In this document: piece by piece, positions 60,262 through 64,000 of the stretch
Layout of the letters: each line of letters begins with the position of its first letter
Numbering within the stretch: position 1 is the stretch's first letter
Origin: Rhizobium sp. 2MFCol3.1
GTDB taxonomy: Bacteria > Pseudomonadota > Alphaproteobacteria > Rhizobiales > Rhizobiaceae
Length of the DNA: 64,000 bases
Reading direction: 5' to 3'
Assembly (NCBI RefSeq): GCF_000377565.1
Contig: NZ_KB898377.1
Span: 1 to 64,000, forward strand
Notes under the pieces: model-generated
Databases searched by the model: none
Seen by the model: only the letters and a program-made list of their open reading frames with translations
What the model was told of the DNA's origin: nothing
Position numbers and translations under genes: made by a program

Positions 60262-61017
60262 ATGCTTGAAATCAAGAACCTGCACGCCCGCATCGCCGAA
60301 GACGGCACCGAGATCATCAAGGGGCTGAACCTCACCGTGAAGGCCGGCGAAGTGGCTGCCATCATGGGGCCGAACGGCTCCGGCAAGTCGACGCTGTCCT
60401 ACATCCTGTCCGGCCGCGATGATTACGAAGTCACCGAGGGCGAGATTCTCTATAACGGCGAGAGCATTCTCGAACTCGATCCGGCCGAGCGCGCCTCCAA
60501 GGGCATCTTCCTGGCCTTCCAGTATCCGGTCGAAATCCCCGGCGTCGCCACCATGCAGTTCCTGAAGGTCGCGATGAACGAGCAGCGCAAGGCGCGTGGC
60601 GAGGAAGAGCTGAAGACGCCTGATTTCATGCGCCTCGTGAAGGATGCGGCCGCAAAGCTGCAGATCAACACCGAGATGCTGAAGCGTCCTCTCAACGTCG
60701 GCTTTTCCGGCGGCGAGAAGAAGCGCGCCGAGATCCTGCAGATGGCGCTGCTCGAGCCGCAGCTTTGCATCCTCGACGAAACCGATAGCGGTCTCGACAT
60801 CGACGCGCTGAAGATCGTGGCCGACGGCGTCAACGCGCTGCGCTCGCCCGATCGGGCCACCATCGTCATCACCCACTACCAGCGCCTGCTCGACTATATC
60901 GTGCCGGATACCGTTCACGTGCTCTACAAGGGCCAGATCATCAAGAGCGGCGACAAGACGCTGGCACACGATCTGGAAGCCAACGGTTATGCCGACATCA
61001 TCGGAGCGGCGGCCTGA
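60262..61017 (+). CDS. sufC: Fe-S assembly ATPase SufC
   Basis: ABC-type ATPase driving SufBCD. 251 residues; Walker A GPNGSGKS (about 36-43), signature FSGGEKKRAEIL, Walker B LCILDETDSGLDID and the His switch in VITHYQRLLDYI. AAGGACAAAGAGA lies before the ATG. Confidence 0.97.
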   Translation: MLEIKNLHARIAEDGTEIIKGLNLTVKAGEVAAIMGPNGSGKSTLSYILSGRDDYEVTEGEILYNGESILELDPAERASKGIFLAFQYPVEIPGVATMQFLKVAMNEQRKARGEEELKTPDFMRLVKDAAAKLQINTEMLKRPLNVGFSGGEKKRAEILQMALLEPQLCILDETDSGLDIDALKIVADGVNALRSPDRATIVITHYQRLLDYIVPDTVHVLYKGQIIKSGDKTLAHDLEANGYADIIGAAA

Positions 61018-61041
61018 TTTAGGCGGAAAGGAACTGGTCGC

Positions 61042-62316
61042 ATGAACATGCAGACGACGACCCGCCTGACCGCCGCGGAAGCGGCGCTGACCGAGGCGTT
61101 CAACAACCAGATCGGCGAACTGCCGGGCGACGGCGCCGTGATCGCCATTCGCGACCGGCTGCTCGACGACCTGAAGACATCGGGCCTTCCGACGCGCCGC
61201 GTCGAGGCCTGGCACTACACGGACCTGAAGACACTTTTGCGCGCCGTGCCGGCCCAGGCGGGCGATGCCGGCTCCGACGCCCGCGATCCGCTGGTCGAGG
61301 GTTCGGCCGTGCTCTCGGTGATCCAGGGACGTCCTGATCACAAGGCACGCGCCGGCGATCTCGTGCTTTCGAGCTATGCCGAGCAGCTGTCGAACGGTTC
61401 GGCCGCCAATGGCCTTGGCGCGCTCGACAAGGACGACGCTGTCGGCCGCATCAACGGCAGCTTCGTGCGGGACGGCTACGTCATCGACGTGCCCGCCGAG
61501 ACCGTGCTTGAAGAGCCGCTGGAAATCCAGTTCGTGCATGCCGGCGGCCAGACGCATACGCGCCTTCCCGTCAGCATCGGTTCCGCCGTCAAGGCGACCG
61601 TGATCGAACGTCACCTGTCGGTGGCATCGGATGCGGCGCTGGTCTCGCATGTCAGCGACGTGACCGTTGGCGAAGGCAGCGAGGTGACCTGGATCATCGT
61701 GCAGCAGCAGGGCGCCGATGACACGCATCTCGGCCAGATCCGCATCGATCTCGGCGCAAACGCCAAGCTTAAGCTGTTCGTCATCAATGCCGGCGGCCAG
61801 CTGGTGCGCCAGGAACTGCACATCAAGGTGACGGGCGAGGGCGCCGATCTGACGCTGCGCGGGATCAACCTGCTCGGCGCCGAGACGCATACCGACGTGA
61901 CCATGGTGCTCGGCCACAACGTGCCGCATACGGGCTCGACAGAGATCATCCGCAACGTCGTCTTCGACCGCGCCAAGGGCGTGTTCCAGGGCATGATCCG
62001 GGTGGCGCCGGACGCGCAGAAGACCGACGCGAAGATGGCGTGCAACACGCTGCTCATGTCCGACGACGCCGAGTTCTCGGTGAAGCCGGAGCTGGAAATC
62101 TTCGCCGACGACGTGCAGTGCGGCCATGGCGCCACCGTTGCCGATATCGACCACAACCATCTCTACTACCTGATGGCGCGTGGTATCCCGGAAAACAAGG
62201 CGCGCGCCATGCTGGTCAACGCCTTCGTTGCCGAGATCGTCGAGGAACTGGAAGACGAAGCTCTGGTCGAGGCGCTGGAAGGCGTGATCTCGGCCTGGCT
62301 CGAAAAGCACGCCTGA
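61042..62316 (+). CDS. sufD: Fe-S assembly protein SufD
   Basis: The 424-residue partner of SufB, with the beta-helix core (about 130-390). Conserved RRVEAWHYTDLKTLLRAVP near the N-terminus, QGMIRVAPDAQKTDAKMACNTLLMSDDAEFSVKPELEIFADDVQCGHGATVADIDHNHLYYLMARGIPENKAR near the end. It lies 24 bases after sufC. Confidence 0.96.
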   Translation: MNMQTTTRLTAAEAALTEAFNNQIGELPGDGAVIAIRDRLLDDLKTSGLPTRRVEAWHYTDLKTLLRAVPAQAGDAGSDARDPLVEGSAVLSVIQGRPDHKARAGDLVLSSYAEQLSNGSAANGLGALDKDDAVGRINGSFVRDGYVIDVPAETVLEEPLEIQFVHAGGQTHTRLPVSIGSAVKATVIERHLSVASDAALVSHVSDVTVGEGSEVTWIIVQQQGADDTHLGQIRIDLGANAKLKLFVINAGGQLVRQELHIKVTGEGADLTLRGINLLGAETHTDVTMVLGHNVPHTGSTEIIRNVVFDRAKGVFQGMIRVAPDAQKTDAKMACNTLLMSDDAEFSVKPELEIFADDVQCGHGATVADIDHNHLYYLMARGIPENKARAMLVNAFVAEIVEELEDEALVEALEGVISAWLEKHA

Positions 62317-62325
62317 TCGGACGAG

Positions 62326-63570
62326 ATGATGGACAAGATAGTGCCCGCAACCGCCTATGACGTCGAAGCCATTCGCAGGGATTTTCCGATCCTTGCAAAG
62401 GAAGTGTACGGCAAGCCGCTGGTCTATCTCGACAACGGCGCGTCGGCCCAGAAGCCGCAGGTGGTGATCGATGCGATCAGCCATGCCTATTCCAACGAAT
62501 ACGCCAATGTGCATCGCGGCCTGCACTTCCTGTCCAACGCCGCCACCGAAGCCTATGAAGCCGCGCGCGAAAAGGTGCGCCGCTTCCTGAACGCGCCTTC
62601 GGTTGACGATATCGTTTTCACCAAGTCCTCGACCGAGGCGATCAATACGGTCGCCTATGGCTGGGGCATGCCGAATATCGGCGAGGGCGACGAGATCGTC
62701 ATCTCGATCATGGAGCACCACTCCAACATCGTGCCCTGGCATTTCATCCGCGAGCGGCAGGGCGCCAAGCTGGTCTGGGTCCCCGTCGACGACGAGGGCG
62801 CCTTCCACATCGAGGCGTTCGAAAAGAGCCTCACCGAGCGCACCAAGCTCGTCGCCATCACCCATATGTCGAATGCGCTGGGCACTGTCGTTCCGGTCAA
62901 GGAGATCTGCCGGATCGCTCATGAGCGCGGCATTCCCGTGCTCGTCGATGGTTCGCAGGGCGCCGTCCACATGCCCGTCGATGTGCAGGATATCGACTGC
63001 GACTGGTATGTGATGACCGGCCACAAGCTCTACGGTCCCTCGGGTATCGGCGTGCTCTACGGCAAGAAGGATAGATTGAAGGCGATGCGGCCGTTCCAGG
63101 GCGGCGGCGAGATGATCTTCGAGGTCACCGAGGAGGCCGTCACCTACAACGACCCGCCGCACCGCTTCGAGGCCGGCACGCCGCCGATCGTCCAGGCGAT
63201 CGGGCTCGGCTACGCGCTCGACTACATGGACAAGGTCGGCCGCGAGGCGATCGCAAGGCATGAGGCTGATCTGGCGGCCTACGCCACCGAGCGGCTGCGC
63301 GACATCAATTCGCTGCGTGTCATCGGCAATGCGCCGGGCAAGGGCGGCATCTTCTCCTTCGAGATCGAGGGATTGCACGCCCACGACGTCTCGACCGTGA
63401 TCGACCGGCGCGGCGTTGCTGTTCGGGCGGGTACGCATTGCGCCATGCCGCTCTTGAAACGCTTCGGCGTCACCTCCACATGCCGTGCATCCTTCGGCAT
63501 GTACAATACCCGCGCCGAGGTGGATGCCCTGGCCGACGCGCTTGAGTATGCGCGCAAGTTCTTTGCATAA
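62326..63570 (+). CDS. sufS: Cysteine desulfurase SufS
   Basis: Class II group cysteine desulfurase of 414 residues that gives sulfur to SufBCD, usually through SufE or SufU. KPLVYLDNGASAQKPQVVIDA opens it; the PLP Lys is in TGHKLYGPSGIGVLYG and the active Cys in RAGTHCAMPLLKRFG. It begins nine bases after sufD. Second desulfurase of this operon, of a different class from the first gene. Confidence 0.97.
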   Translation: MMDKIVPATAYDVEAIRRDFPILAKEVYGKPLVYLDNGASAQKPQVVIDAISHAYSNEYANVHRGLHFLSNAATEAYEAAREKVRRFLNAPSVDDIVFTKSSTEAINTVAYGWGMPNIGEGDEIVISIMEHHSNIVPWHFIRERQGAKLVWVPVDDEGAFHIEAFEKSLTERTKLVAITHMSNALGTVVPVKEICRIAHERGIPVLVDGSQGAVHMPVDVQDIDCDWYVMTGHKLYGPSGIGVLYGKKDRLKAMRPFQGGGEMIFEVTEEAVTYNDPPHRFEAGTPPIVQAIGLGYALDYMDKVGREAIARHEADLAAYATERLRDINSLRVIGNAPGKGGIFSFEIEGLHAHDVSTVIDRRGVAVRAGTHCAMPLLKRFGVTSTCRASFGMYNTRAEVDALADALEYARKFFA

Positions 63571-63582
63571 GGAGTGGGCCAC

Positions 63583-63963
63583 ATGAGCCTCGACGACAGC
63601 GAACAGAAGATCGACGTGCGCGAAGGCATCGTGCATTCCAGCATTCCAGAAGATGAACTGGCGCGCCTCAGCGACGACGTCATCATGGCGCTGAAGACGG
63701 TCTACGACCCCGAAATTCCCGCCGACATCTTCGAACTCGGGCTGATCTACAAGATCGACATCGAGGACGACCGCATGGTCAAGATCATGATGACGCTGAC
63801 GGCCCCCGGCTGCCCTGTTGCCGGCGAGATGCCCGGCTGGGTCGAAAACGCCGTCGGTTCCGTCGAGGGCGTCTCGGGCGTCGAGGTGGCGATGACCTTC
63901 GATCCGCCGTGGACGCCTGATCGTATGTCGGAAGAGGCGCAGGTGGCTGTCGGCTGGTATTGA
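63583..63963 (+). CDS. sufT: Suf-associated DUF59/MIP18-family protein
   Basis: 126 residues: KTVYDPEIPADIFELGLIYKIDIEDDRMVKIMMTLTAPGCPVAGEMPGWVE, the DUF59 core with its conserved Cys in TAPGCP. Proteins of this family help mature or deliver Fe-S clusters. AAGGAGTGGGCCAC precedes ATG at 63583. It closes the visible operon; the usual sufA would lie past 64000 but is not in the window. Confidence 0.92.
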   Translation: MSLDDSEQKIDVREGIVHSSIPEDELARLSDDVIMALKTVYDPEIPADIFELGLIYKIDIEDDRMVKIMMTLTAPGCPVAGEMPGWVENAVGSVEGVSGVEVAMTFDPPWTPDRMSEEAQVAVGWY

Positions 63964-64000
63964 TCGGCCGTTTCGACTAGCATGGTGCTTCCTGGCAATG

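Overview
The window looks like a chromosomal segment of a fast-growing rhizobium (Rhizobium/Agrobacterium group, Alphaproteobacteria). Evidence: high GC throughout, rhizobial-type RecA, SufB and RpsD proteins, the small-PurL/PurQ/PurS form of FGAM synthase, a DUF1127 protein, candidate RirA- and Irr-type iron boxes before a suf operon, a PhoB-type box before an alkaline phosphatase, and the TTG-N11-CAA SOS motif before recA. Almost everything is core housekeeping. The accessory material is small: the N-terminal end of an IS110-family element at the left edge, palindromic intergenic repeats, a decayed PIN-domain fragment, a LysR gene set between bolA and grxD, and two related small coiled-coil genes placed inside essential operons.

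Layout. 1-313: IS110 transposase start with its 5' non-coding segment (possible bridge RNA) abutting a rhizobial intergenic repeat. 409-2308: pseudouridine catabolism (psuK-psuG). 2396-6498: recA with SOS motifs, then alaS. 6580-9902: AraC/GyrI regulator, GST, GNAT and icd. 10091-17290: secreted protein, FUSC transporter, trmJ-murI, MFS and a HerA-like ATPase. 17382-20988: phoA, three tandem hairpins, rpsD with a structured leader, a structured rpsD-glsA interval and glsA. 21059-28301: ttcA, an inositol-monophosphatase, a LysE exporter, two tandem MFS pumps, grxD, lysR and bolA. 28322-35585: purL, a PagL-like outer-membrane protein, a MocR regulator with a DUF1127 gene, and purC-purS-(coiled-coil)-purQ. 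35815-44904: GGDEF/EAL protein, hydrolase, membrane proteins, purB, rpe, an orphan periplasmic binding protein and a flavin reductase. 44917-55919: TfoX-N, Nudix, a DEAD-box helicase, an M23 peptidase, bcp, a giant AsmA/YhdP-like protein, tyrS, anmK and GNAT. 55937-63963: RHH protein, PIN remnant, hydrolase, then the suf operon: cysteine desulfurase, sufB, coiled-coil gene, sufC, sufD, sufS, sufT.

Working together: the pur genes (purL, purQ, purS, purC, purB) cover several steps of purine synthesis. bolA and grxD belong with the suf genes functionally, as Fe-S trafficking and iron sensing. murI, anmK and the M23 peptidase concern peptidoglycan supply, recycling and remodelling. phoA answers phosphate limitation.

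No new defence or mobile system of large size is evident. The least explained signals are RNA-level or small: the rpsD-glsA interval with three competing pairing arms and a terminator, the rpsD leader, the tandem hairpins after phoA, the paired coiled-coil genes in the pur and suf operons, and the IS110 leader beside a repeat.
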